Of a DNA stretch of 64,000 nucleotides, positions 26,737-34,420 are shown one piece after another. The position numbers were made by a program, and so were the translations under genes. The stretch's first letter is position 1. Each line of letters begins with the position of its first letter. The stretch comes from Nocardioides sp. GY 10113 (lineage in GTDB: Bacteria > Actinomycetota > Actinomycetes > Propionibacteriales > Nocardioidaceae), in contig NZ_STGK01000006.1 of NCBI RefSeq assembly GCF_004919105.1, positions 124,001-188,000 of the forward strand, read 5' to 3'. The notes under the pieces are model-generated. The model was not told where the DNA came from. It saw only the letters and a program-made list of their open reading frames with translations, and searched no databases.

Positions 26737-28643
26737 GTGACCAGGTCGGTGCGGTAGCGGACGGAGAGCTCCCCCTGCGCGCTGCGCACCACCGCGAAGG
26801 CCTCCTTGAGGTGGCGCCGCTCGAACGGCGCCAGCATCGCGGGCGGCACGTGGTTGTCGGGCTGCTCGCCCCGGCCCAGCTGCTCGACCTGGTGCCGGAC
26901 CCGGATCAGCGAGAGGAAGTCGAACGCCGCGGACAGGTCGGCCGCGCTCTGCTCGGAGATCCCGCCCGCGGCGGCGGCCGCGCGCAGCCGCTGGCGGGTG
27001 CCGTGCTGCCCCTGCCCGCTGGCCAGGCTCGCGAGCCGGGCGATCTGGACGATCGGCGCGATCCCGCCGGCCTTGATGTCGAGGGTCTTGCGGTGCTCGC
27101 CGGAGTGCTCCAGCACGAAGTCGCGGAAGAAGCCGAGCGGCGGGCGGAACCGCTGCGCCGAACCGGCGAGGTAGAGCAGGAACCGCTGCTGGCCGGGCGC
27201 CCCGGTACGCACCGCGTCCTGGATCGCGTCGCACAGCGCCCGGTCCCCGTGCACCGGTCGCATGTCGAAGAAGGTCTGGGCCCGCAGCACCGACTCCGGC
27301 TGCTGCGAGGTGAGCCAGGAGTCGACGTACCGCCGCCAGGTCCGCAGCGGGACGCACCACCGCGGGTTCGTCGCCATCATGTCGCCCGGGCAGCGCGGGT
27401 AGCCGCACGCCTCGAGCCCGGCGACCACCCGCTCGGCCAGCTCCGCGAAGTACGCCGCGCGGTCCTCGCCGAGGTGGCCGTCGAGGTCCTCGCCGCGTGC
27501 GTCGTCGAGAGCGTCGTCGATGATGAGCGCGTTGTCCTGGTCGGACTGCAGCCCCGTCTCCATCCGGCCCTGCGACCCGAGGGCCACCCAGCAGTACCGG
27601 ACCGGCGGCGGGCCGAGCTCGGCCTCGGCCTGCTCCAGCAGGCGCCGGGTCACCGAGTCCGCGAGCGCGGTGAGGACCCGCTCGACCTCCTCGGCGGTCG
27701 CGCCGCCGGCCACCGCCGCGCTGACCGCCTCCGGCGCGCGCGCCGTCGCCTCGCGCAGCCCCTCGACGCTCGTCTGGCGGGCGACCTCGCCGACCAGGTG
27801 CACCGGATTGGAGCTCTCGAGACGGATCAGGTCGCCCGCGGTGACCATCCCGACCACCGCTCCGTCGTCGACGATCGGGAGGTGGTGGACCCGGTGATGG
27901 GTCATCTCGACCAGCGCCTCGAAGGCCAGCGCCTCGGCGGGGACGGTCACCGGCCCGGCGGTCATGATCCCCGCCACCGGCCCGGTCGGGTCGCCGCCGG
28001 CCGCCACCACCTTCGAGCGGATGTCACGGTCGGTCACGATCCCGACGAGTCCGGTCGCGTCGGTGACCATCAGCGCCGAGATGCCGCCGGAGGCGTCCAT
28101 CAGCCGAGCGGCCTCGGCGACCGTCGTACCGGGATCGACGGTGACCGGCTCGCGGGCGACGATCTCCCGCACCGGCGTCCGCATCACCGGGCTGCCGGCC
28201 CCCGAGGTGGCCGACGACGCGGCCCCGCGCAGCGCCGCCTCCAGCCGGCCGACCTGCTGGCGCAGGAAGAACTCGGAGAACCCCGGGTGCTGGGCCATCA
28301 GCCGGTGGAAGTGCTCCGCGGGCAGCAGCAGGCACAGCGAGTCCTCGTGGGCGACGATCCGGTAGAGCGACGGCCCGCGGGCGAGCACCGAGGAGAGCCC
28401 GAACGAGGTACCGGGGTCGCTGCGGTCGACCAGGTCCCCGTTGCCGTCGAACAGGTCCACCGCGCCCGAGCGGAGCACGTGGACCTGGTCGTTCTCGCCG
28501 CCGAGCGGAACGATCACCGAGCCCCGGCGGAAGTACCTCGCGGTCAGCCGGCGCGGCAGGTCGGCCAGCACCTCGGCCGGCAGCGCGTCGTACGGCGGGT
28601 GCGCGGCGAGGAAGTCGCGCACCTCGGCGAGCTCGACGTCCAT
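26733..28643 (-). CDS. Cyclic-nucleotide-binding / CBS / DUF294 nucleotidyltransferase-like protein
   Basis: A 636-residue multidomain regulator. About 1-145: cyclic nucleotide-binding-like beta roll (FRRGSVIVPLGGENDQVHVLRSGAVDLF). About 155-285: two CBS motifs (MRTPVREIVAREPVTVDPGTT and IMTAGPVTVPAEALAFEAL) that bind adenine nucleotides. About 340-480: DUF294 nucleotidyltransferase-like domain with ALGSQGRMETGLQSDQDNALI, retaining the GS and DxD-type acidic residues. About 490-636: helical substrate-binding domain. It probably senses nucleotides and modifies or controls a partner. Coupled to the downstream exonuclease gene by a 4-bp overlap. Confidence 0.83.
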   Translation of the reverse strand: MDVELAEVRDFLAAHPPYDALPAEVLADLPRRLTARYFRRGSVIVPLGGENDQVHVLRSGAVDLFDGNGDLVDRSDPGTSFGLSSVLARGPSLYRIVAHEDSLCLLLPAEHFHRLMAQHPGFSEFFLRQQVGRLEAALRGAASSATSGAGSPVMRTPVREIVAREPVTVDPGTTVAEAARLMDASGGISALMVTDATGLVGIVTDRDIRSKVVAAGGDPTGPVAGIMTAGPVTVPAEALAFEALVEMTHHRVHHLPIVDDGAVVGMVTAGDLIRLESSNPVHLVGEVARQTSVEGLREATARAPEAVSAAVAGGATAEEVERVLTALADSVTRRLLEQAEAELGPPPVRYCWVALGSQGRMETGLQSDQDNALIIDDALDDARGEDLDGHLGEDRAAYFAELAERVVAGLEACGYPRCPGDMMATNPRWCVPLRTWRRYVDSWLTSQQPESVLRAQTFFDMRPVHGDRALCDAIQDAVRTGAPGQQRFLLYLAGSAQRFRPPLGFFRDFVLEHSGEHRKTLDIKAGGIAPIVQIARLASLASGQGQHGTRQRLRAAAAAGGISEQSAADLSAAFDFLSLIRVRHQVEQLGRGEQPDNHVPPAMLAPFERRHLKEAFAVVRSAQGELSVRYRTDLVT

Positions 28644-28696
28644 GGCCCCATCGAACCGCGTCCGGCGTCGGCGCGCACCTGTTCCGCCCGGTGGCG

Positions 28697-29614
28697 TCAG
28701 GCCACGTCCGGGGGCCGGGCGCGGTCACCCGGCGGTGGGTGCTCGACCCGGCCCATGGCCGCCACCACCGCGAGGATGCCCAGCATCACGCCGATGCCGG
28801 TCGCCACGATCAGCAGGCTGGCCGCGACGAACGCGGTGCTGGCGCCGATGTCGCTGTCGCGGGCCGTGGCCGAGCTCCGGAGCGCGCCCATCAGCAGGGT
28901 GCCGAGGACGAAGAGGCCGGCCGACAGGACGGCCGCCCACCGGATCCACGGCGGCCGAGCGGGGCGGCCGGACGGCCCCTGGGCCTGACCACTGAGGAGG
29001 ACCGCGGCCGCGGCGATGGCCGTCCAGGCGCCCACCAGGAGGAAGGCGGCCATCGAGTCGCCGGCGCGGTGCCACCCGGCCGACAGCGTGGCCAGCGCGA
29101 CGACCGTCGCGGCGAGCAGGCCCAGAAGCGCGGTCGGGTAGCGCCACCGCAGTGGCATCACCAGCAGGAGGGCGGCGACGGCGGAGGCGACCGCGGTGGT
29201 GTGCCCGCTGGGCAGGCTGTTGAGCGTGGCCGGCGCCACCTCCTGGATGCCGAAGTCGGGCCGGTCGAGGAGGTGACGCTTGAGGACCTGCGCCGAGACG
29301 TTGGCCCCGACGAGGAGCCCCACAGCGGCCAGGCCCTCGACGCGGGCCAGCCGGGCCAGCGCGATCATCGCGACCAGCGCGACCGCCCCGAGCAGCGAGG
29401 CCACCGAGACCACGTTGAGGACCGAGTCGGCGCCGTCGGCGAACGCCGGGCGCGCAAGCAGCGCGCCCCGCAGCGACGCGTCCCCGAACAGCCGGCCGCC
29501 CATCGTGCGCACGCTGACCAGGTAGACCACCACGAAGCCGATCACGCAGACCAGCCCGATCAGGCCGATCTGCACCAGCGGGCGCCAGTCGCCGCGGACC
29601 CGCTCGAACCTCAC
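28697..29614 (-). CDS. PAP2-family membrane phosphatase
   Basis: A 305-residue integral membrane protein with about eight helices. The three PAP2 motifs are present: KRHLLDRPD (C1), LNSLPSGHTTA (C2) and SAGWHRAGD (C3, with catalytic His and Asp; the Arg usual in SR is missing). The enzymes dephosphorylate lipid phosphates such as phosphatidate or undecaprenyl pyrophosphate on the outer face. The start codon is GTG. It is divergent from the sigma-factor operon. Confidence 0.83.
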   Translation of the reverse strand: MRFERVRGDWRPLVQIGLIGLVCVIGFVVVYLVSVRTMGGRLFGDASLRGALLARPAFADGADSVLNVVSVASLLGAVALVAMIALARLARVEGLAAVGLLVGANVSAQVLKRHLLDRPDFGIQEVAPATLNSLPSGHTTAVASAVAALLLVMPLRWRYPTALLGLLAATVVALATLSAGWHRAGDSMAAFLLVGAWTAIAAAAVLLSGQAQGPSGRPARPPWIRWAAVLSAGLFVLGTLLMGALRSSATARDSDIGASTAFVAASLLIVATGIGVMLGILAVVAAMGRVEHPPPGDRARPPDVA

Positions 29615-29717
29615 GGCAGCATCGTCGCACCGGATGTGAGGGGCGGGACAACCATTCGCGCCACTCGCGGCGTAGAGCTAGTGAGTCAGCCGGTCGACGG
29701 CGACCGGCGCCGGGGCG

Positions 29718-30233
29718 GTGAGACGGGTGGCGACGAAACCCGAGTTCGATGACTTCGTCGTCGCGCGTTCCCCGGCGCTGCTGCGCACGGCGTACCTGTT
29801 GACCGGCGATGCGGCGCTGGCCGAGGACCTGCTCCAGACGGCGCTGGTGAAGGCGTGGTCGGCATGGTCCCGGGTGCACGACGACCCGGAGCCCTACGTA
29901 CGCCGGATCCTCGCCACCACCCGATCCTCCTGGTGGCGTCGGCGGCGCGACCACGAGATGCCGGTCGACCTCTCCACGGCGACCGGCGAGGCGACGCCCG
30001 AGGGGACCGATCCCGCCGAGCGCGAAGACCTGTGGCAGGCCCTGCGCCACCTGCCGCCGCGGCAGCGTGCGGTGGTCGTGCTCCGCTACTACGAGGACCT
30101 GACCGAGGCCCAGACCGCGGACGTCCTCGATTGCTCGATCGGGACGGTCAAGAGCCAGCACGCCAAGGCGCTGGCCCGGCTCCGCCTCGATCCCGCCGTC
30201 CAGCCGGCAGTCAACGACGGGAGCGCGCCATGA
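29718..30233 (+). CDS. SigE-family ECF RNA polymerase sigma factor
   Basis: A 171-residue extracytoplasmic-function sigma factor. Region 2: FVVARSPALLRTAYLLTGDAALAEDLLQTALVKAW, a phrase typical of the actinobacterial SigE family. Region 4: LRHLPPRQRAVVVLRYYEDLTEAQTADVLDCSIGTVKSQHAKALARL, with the helix-turn-helix. GTG start at 29718; a second in-frame GTG at 29727 is an alternative. Its TGA overlaps the ATG of the next gene, a membrane protein that is the likely partner or anti-sigma factor. Confidence 0.88.
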   Translation: MRRVATKPEFDDFVVARSPALLRTAYLLTGDAALAEDLLQTALVKAWSAWSRVHDDPEPYVRRILATTRSSWWRRRRDHEMPVDLSTATGEATPEGTDPAEREDLWQALRHLPPRQRAVVVLRYYEDLTEAQTADVLDCSIGTVKSQHAKALARLRLDPAVQPAVNDGSAP

Positions 30234-31084
30234 CGGGGTCCACGGGCACCGACGACCTGCGCCGCCTCCTCGCGGAGCGGGCGGGCGGTCTCGAGACCGA
30301 CAGGCCGGAGCGGCTCGCGGAGGTGCAGGCGCGGATCGACTCCGCGACCCTCCGCGGTCGGCTCCGTGCCACGAACGAGAGGAGCGGCGTGATGAACCCA
30401 CGCGTCGCCATCCCCGCGGCCGCCGCGCTGGCCGTCGTCGCACTGGTCGCGGTCGGCCTGGTGCTGTTCCGCGACGACCACCCCGACAACGTCCGTCCGG
30501 CCGGGCCGGGAACCACCCTCGAGGCCCCGACGGCGATCGCCACCGACGGCCGACTGGCGCCCGGCCGCCACCGCTTGCCCGTCTACGCCTCCCCGGTCGA
30601 GGTGGACCTGACGCTCGACGAGGGGTGGACCCTCAGCGACTCCGTGCTCGACAGCCACCAGGGGGTGCGGATGACCCTGGGCGAGATCGAGAAGGTGTAC
30701 GTCGATGCCTGCGGCGGTCCCCGGAGCGAGGCCGAGACACCGTCCCCGGACACCGCAGCCGGCGCGGCGGCGTGGCTCGACCACCAGAAGTCCACCCACC
30801 AGCAGGCTTCCGAGGAGACGGCGGTGGGTGGCCTCGGCGCTGTCCGCGTCGAGCAGGTCGTCCCCGACGTCGTCTCCCCCGAGGAGTGCCGCGGCGGACG
30901 GCTCTACGTCTTCACGAACCCCAACGGCGGCAAGCCGTTCTGGTCGAACGAGGACGTGGCGATGTGGCTGGTCGATGTGGGCCCTCGCCTCGTCGCGGTG
31001 ATCGCCGCCTACGACCTCGCGGACCCCGACCTCGCTGCCGCGGCCCAGGACGTGGTCGACTCGATCACGTTCCGGGAGGGCTGA
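30230..31084 (+). CDS. Membrane protein coupled to the sigma factor (putative anti-sigma/sensor)
   Basis: A 284-residue single-pass protein. The first 60 residues are cytoplasmic and helical (DDLRRLLAERAGGLE..RLAEVQARI), placed to bind the sigma factor. One membrane helix spans about 61-80 (AIPAAAALAVVALVAVGLVLF). About 200 extracellular residues follow, without a known enzymatic motif. It overlaps the sigma gene by ATGA. No zinc HxxxCxxC anti-sigma motif is seen, so anti-sigma function is an inference from context. Its last 20 bp overlap the convergent gene at 31065. Confidence 0.7.
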   Translation: MTGSTGTDDLRRLLAERAGGLETDRPERLAEVQARIDSATLRGRLRATNERSGVMNPRVAIPAAAALAVVALVAVGLVLFRDDHPDNVRPAGPGTTLEAPTAIATDGRLAPGRHRLPVYASPVEVDLTLDEGWTLSDSVLDSHQGVRMTLGEIEKVYVDACGGPRSEAETPSPDTAAGAAAWLDHQKSTHQQASEETAVGGLGAVRVEQVVPDVVSPEECRGGRLYVFTNPNGGKPFWSNEDVAMWLVDVGPRLVAVIAAYDLADPDLAAAAQDVVDSITFREG

Positions 31085-31814
31085 ACCGCACCAGCTCGAA
31101 GCGCTCGGAGCCGCCGGACAGGTCGCGCTCGGCGACCTGGCCGTAGCCGCGCAGGTAGAGCTTCTGCGAGACCACCCGCGGCTCCAGCCGGGTCCACTCC
31201 AGGGTGCGGATCCCGCGGCCGCTCGCGGCGGGGGTCGCGACCCTGGTGCCGCGCTGCACGACCCACGCCTGGTCCTCGGCCTCGCCCTTCCAGTACTCCT
31301 GCCGGTACGCCGTGTCCACCCGGGGATGTGCCGGCATGATCCGCCCGGCGACCGCACCGTCGACGCCGGCCTCCCAGGAGCCGTCCCGGTCCTCCAGGTC
31401 GCCGTGGCGGTCGTAGGTGGCGGTGGCCTCGCCGAGGTACCAGACCGTGCCGCGGTCGTCGACGGCGTACCAGTCGCGGGTGCGCTCGGCGATCGACCCA
31501 TCGGCCCGGCGCACCACGTCGCGCACCACCCGGGCGCGGATGCCGGCGACCACCCGGTGCCGGCGGGTGACCACGACCCGCTCGACGAGCCGGTGCCCCT
31601 CGTCGACGCCGCGCAGCACCCAGCGCGTTCCCGGCCGCAGCGGGAACCACGGGTTGCGGCCCGGGTGTGCGAAGGCGCTCGGGGGCGGGGCGGCGCGGCC
31701 CGCGACCGCGGGCACACCGCCGGCCGCCGTGCCCGGGCTCCCGGAGGGTGCCGCCGAGGCGGCGGGGGCGGCCAGGCAGGCGACGGCGGTCAGGGTGAGG
31801 GCGATGCGCTTCAT
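31065..31814 (-). CDS. Secreted protein of unknown function, likely two-component target
   Basis: A 249-residue exported protein with a clear signal peptide (MKRIALTLTAVACLAAPAASA). The mature part begins with a Pro/Ala linker, then NPWFPLRPGTRWVLRG, a phrase found in a family of secreted beta-rich proteins of unknown role, and alternating strands such as WYLGEATATYD and YRQEYWKGEAEDQAWV. A triple TTCAG-type repeat lies 48 bp upstream, matching the repeat before the adjacent response-regulator gene, so it is probably part of that regulon. It overlaps the convergent sigma-partner gene by 20 bp. Confidence 0.72.
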   Translation of the reverse strand: MKRIALTLTAVACLAAPAASAAPSGSPGTAAGGVPAVAGRAAPPPSAFAHPGRNPWFPLRPGTRWVLRGVDEGHRLVERVVVTRRHRVVAGIRARVVRDVVRRADGSIAERTRDWYAVDDRGTVWYLGEATATYDRHGDLEDRDGSWEAGVDGAVAGRIMPAHPRVDTAYRQEYWKGEAEDQAWVVQRGTRVATPAASGRGIRTLEWTRLEPRVVSQKLYLRGYGQVAERDLSGGSERFELVRFSPPGT

Positions 31815-31861
31815 GGCTCCTCCTCGGGCCAGGGATGTCCCTCGATCATTCGCCGCGACCG

Positions 31862-31888
31862 CTGAAGCGGGCCTGAACGTCGGCTGAC
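31862..31888 (-). promoter_or_regulatory. Response-regulator operator, three direct repeats (secreted-protein gene)
   Basis: Read toward the gene: GTCAG-N6-TTCAG-N6-TTCAG, units exactly 11 bp apart. It matches 21 of 27 positions of the repeat before the response-regulator gene. It lies between the kinase stop and the gene starting at 31814. Confidence 0.6.
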
Positions 31889-31889
31889 G

Positions 31890-33251
31890 TCACGCGGGGG
31901 CGGCTGGCAGCAGCAGCCGCAGGTGGGCGCCGCCCGCCGGGGCCGGCGGGTCGAGCAGGTCCAGCCGCCCGCCGCCCCGCTCGGCGAGCCCCCGCGCGAT
32001 CGCGAGGCCCAGCCCGCTGCCCCCGCCCGGCCGGCGGGAGGCATCCATCCGGTGGAACCGGTCGAAGACCCGCTCCCGGTGCTCGGCCGGGATCCCCGGG
32101 CCGTCGTCGGCGACGTCGAGACGCGCCCACCCGTCCTCGACGGCGACCGTGACCGCGACCCGGGTGGCGGCGTGGGTGATCGCGTTGGTCAGCAGGTTGC
32201 GCACGATCCGGCGTACGTCGGCGGGGTCGGCGTACGCCGGGGCCGCGGAGACACCCGTCGTGTCGACGACGACGCTCGCGCCGACGCGGGCCCGGGCGGC
32301 CTCCTCCAGCACCAGGGCGTCCAGGTCGAGCAACGCGGGCTGGTGGGCGACTCCGGCGTCCACGGACGCCAGCACCAGCAGGTCGCCGACCAGCCGCTCC
32401 ATGTCGGCGGTGGAGGCGAGGAGGTCGGCGCCGAGGCGCTCGACGTCGGCCGCGTCGGGTCGGGCCAGCGCGAGCTCGATCGCGAGGCGCTGGGCGGCCA
32501 GCGGGCTCTGCAGGTCGTGGGAGACGTCCGCGACCAGGTCGCGCTGCCGCCGGGCCGAGGCGTCGAGCCGCGCCAGCATCGCGTTCATCGTCGCGGCCAG
32601 CCGACCGACCTCGTCGTCGACGCCGTCGCCGCTCACCCGGGCGTCGAGGCTCTCCTCGGTGATCCGGTCGACCTCGGCGCGGATCCGGTCGAGGCGGCCG
32701 AGGGCCCGCCCGAGGAGCAGCCAGATCACGGCGCCGAGCACCGCGACGGCGAGCGGTACGCCGATCCACAGCGCCCCGCGCAGCGCCGCCGAGGCCTCGC
32801 CGACGGATTCCAGGCTGTCGCCGACGTAGGCGGTGACCTCGCCCTCGGGGCTCGGGGCGGCGGCGTACCAGAAGCGGTAGGTCTCGGTCTCGGCGTCGTC
32901 GGGCGCCTCGAAGGTGGCGGTGGCCGGATCGGCGCCGGCGGGCAGGTCCGCGACCGCGGGACGGCCCGTGATGTTCGCGGAGGCGGCGAGCACCTCGCCG
33001 CCGGGGCCGACCACCTGGGCGACACCGTTGTCGCCGGTCCGCAGCGTCGCCGGGAGGTCCCCCGAGGCGGCCAGGTCGAGCAGCTCGGCGACCCGGGCGC
33101 GGGCGACCTCGTCAGCGGCATCCGTGAGCCGGTCCTCCAGCGTGGTCACCAGCAGCACCGCCCCGACGCCGAGCAGTACGGCGAAGGCCAGCGTGCCGAG
33201 CGCGGTGGCCCGGGCGCGCAGGCTCATCCGCCGCGTCGCCCGGGCGGTCAC
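31890..33251 (-). CDS. Two-component sensor histidine kinase
   Basis: A 453-residue membrane kinase. TM1 is at about 17-37, an extracellular sensor at 38-158, and TM2 at 159-180. A HAMP-like linker follows, then the dimerisation domain with phospho-acceptor His245 (DVSHDLQSPLAAQR; the usual ELRTP is DLQSP). The ATPase domain has N-box NLLTNAITHA, G1 DDGPGIP, F-box FDRFHRMD and G2 GGGSGLGLAIA. GTG start overlapping the regulator stop (GTGA). It pairs with the OmpR-type regulator upstream; signal unknown. Confidence 0.92.
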   Translation of the reverse strand: MTARATRRMSLRARATALGTLAFAVLLGVGAVLLVTTLEDRLTDAADEVARARVAELLDLAASGDLPATLRTGDNGVAQVVGPGGEVLAASANITGRPAVADLPAGADPATATFEAPDDAETETYRFWYAAAPSPEGEVTAYVGDSLESVGEASAALRGALWIGVPLAVAVLGAVIWLLLGRALGRLDRIRAEVDRITEESLDARVSGDGVDDEVGRLAATMNAMLARLDASARRQRDLVADVSHDLQSPLAAQRLAIELALARPDAADVERLGADLLASTADMERLVGDLLVLASVDAGVAHQPALLDLDALVLEEAARARVGASVVVDTTGVSAAPAYADPADVRRIVRNLLTNAITHAATRVAVTVAVEDGWARLDVADDGPGIPAEHRERVFDRFHRMDASRRPGGGSGLGLAIARGLAERGGGRLDLLDPPAPAGGAHLRLLLPAAPA

Positions 33252-33934
33252 GGGGCCGCCTCGGCGTCGTCGACGAGCCGGTACCCGACGAGCCGCACGG
33301 TCCGGATCGAGGAGCGTCCGAACGGCTCGTCGACTCGCTGGCGGAGCTGACGGACGTAGACCTCGACGATGTTCGGGTGGCCGTCGTACGCGAAGTCCCA
33401 CACGTGCTCGAGGATCGTCGCCTTCGGCACCACCTCGCCGGCGCGGCGCATCAGGAACTCCAGCAGCGAGAACTGCCGCGGCGTCAGGTCGACCGGGACG
33501 TCCCCGCGCCACACCGCGTGCGCGGCCGGGTCCAGGCGCAGGTCGCCGACCGCGAGCACGGCGGGGCGCTCGCGGCTCCCCCGCCGCAACAGCGCCCGCA
33601 GCCGGGCGGTCAGCACCACGAACGAGAACGGCTTGGCGAGGAAGTCGTCCGCTCCGGCGTCCAGCGCCCGCGCCTCCTGCTCCGCTCCGTGGCGCGCGGT
33701 GAGCATCAGGATGGGCGTCCAGTCACCGGCCTCGCGGCGCCGCGCGCAGAGCGCGTCGCCGGCGAGGCCGGGCAGCATCACGTCCACGACCATCGCGTCG
33801 TAGGCGTTCTCGGTCGCGTACCACTCGCCCTCGGTGCCGTCGAGGGCCACGTCGACGGCGTACCCCTCCGCCTCGAGGCCGCGCCGCAACCCGGCCGCGA
33901 GCTGCTTGTCGTCCTCGACCACCAGGAGCCGCAC
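33248..33934 (-). CDS. OmpR/PhoB-type response regulator
   Basis: A 228-residue regulator. Receiver domain: acidic pocket VVEDD, phospho-acceptor Asp51 (VVDVMLPG), conserved Thr in MLTARH and Lys in LAKPFSF. C-terminal winged helix: LTPRQFSLLEFLMRRAGEVVPKATILEHVW and the wing IRTVRLVGYRLV. Regulators of this type bind direct repeats at 11-bp steps, and such repeats lie 25 bp upstream of this gene, implying autoregulation. GTG start chosen so that the receiver begins VRLLVVEDD. Confidence 0.93.
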   Translation of the reverse strand: MRLLVVEDDKQLAAGLRRGLEAEGYAVDVALDGTEGEWYATENAYDAMVVDVMLPGLAGDALCARRREAGDWTPILMLTARHGAEQEARALDAGADDFLAKPFSFVVLTARLRALLRRGSRERPAVLAVGDLRLDPAAHAVWRGDVPVDLTPRQFSLLEFLMRRAGEVVPKATILEHVWDFAYDGHPNIVEVYVRQLRQRVDEPFGRSSIRTVRLVGYRLVDDAEAAP

Positions 33935-33958
33935 GCCTGCCAGCCTGGCACCGGCGCG

Positions 33959-33985
33959 CTGAAGGCGCACTGAACGCCGGCTGAA
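33959..33985 (-). promoter_or_regulatory. Response-regulator operator, three direct repeats (own promoter)
   Basis: Read toward the regulator gene: TTCAG-N6-TTCAG-N6-TTCAG, all units identical and 11 bp apart. Confidence 0.65.
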
Positions 33986-34005
33986 CCCGGTCGGGGCGCG
34001 CCCGG

Positions 34006-34021
34006 TTCAGCGAGGCTTCAG
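34006..34021 (+). promoter_or_regulatory. Response-regulator operator, two direct repeats (PepSY gene)
   Basis: TTCAG at 34006-34010 and 34017-34021, 11 bp apart and pointing toward the PepSY gene 55 bp downstream. Same orientation relative to the gene as the other two operators. Confidence 0.6.
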
Positions 34022-34075
34022 CACCGCGGGGGGATGCTGGTGGCACCAGTGGACGGGGCAGGAAGGGAGCGCGCG

Positions 34076-34393
34076 ATGCGCAGACGAGTGATCATCGGCG
34101 CGGCGGGGATCGCGGTCGCCGCGGCCGTGGCCGCGGGCGGGGTCGCCGTCGCCACGGGCGGCGGGGACGACGGGCCGGAGAGCCACCGGTACACGCCGGA
34201 GCAGGCGGCCAAGGCGAAGGAGGCCGCGCTCGCGGCGACCGGCGGCGGCACGGTCAACAGCGTCGAGACCGACGACGAGGACGGCGCCACCTACGAGGTG
34301 GAGGTGACCACGCCCGCGGGCGACACGGTCGACGTGCGGCTCGATGAGCGGTTCCGGGTGGTCGTCATCGAGGGCGACAGCGAGGGCGGCTGA
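34076..34393 (+). CDS. Exported PepSY-type small protein
   Basis: A 105-residue protein with an N-terminal signal/anchor (MRRRVIIGAAGIAVAAAVAAGGVAVA) and one PepSY-like domain: YTPEQAAKAKEAALAATGGGTVNSVETDDEDGATYEVEVTTPAGDTVDVRLDERF. PepSY proteins often regulate peptidases or sit in two-component regulons. Divergent from the response regulator, with its own pair of TTCAG repeats, so it is probably a direct target. A GGAAGGGA ribosome site precedes the ATG at 34076. Confidence 0.8.
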   Translation: MRRRVIIGAAGIAVAAAVAAGGVAVATGGGDDGPESHRYTPEQAAKAKEAALAATGGGTVNSVETDDEDGATYEVEVTTPAGDTVDVRLDERFRVVVIEGDSEGG

Positions 34394-34420
34394 GGCGTGG
34401 CCGGCTGACGGGCGGTCGGC

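Noticed and set aside
31065-31084. Error in gene ends because two convergent genes overlap by 20 bp
   Set aside because: Both frames stay protein-like to their stops, and short convergent overlaps are common in compact actinobacterial genomes.
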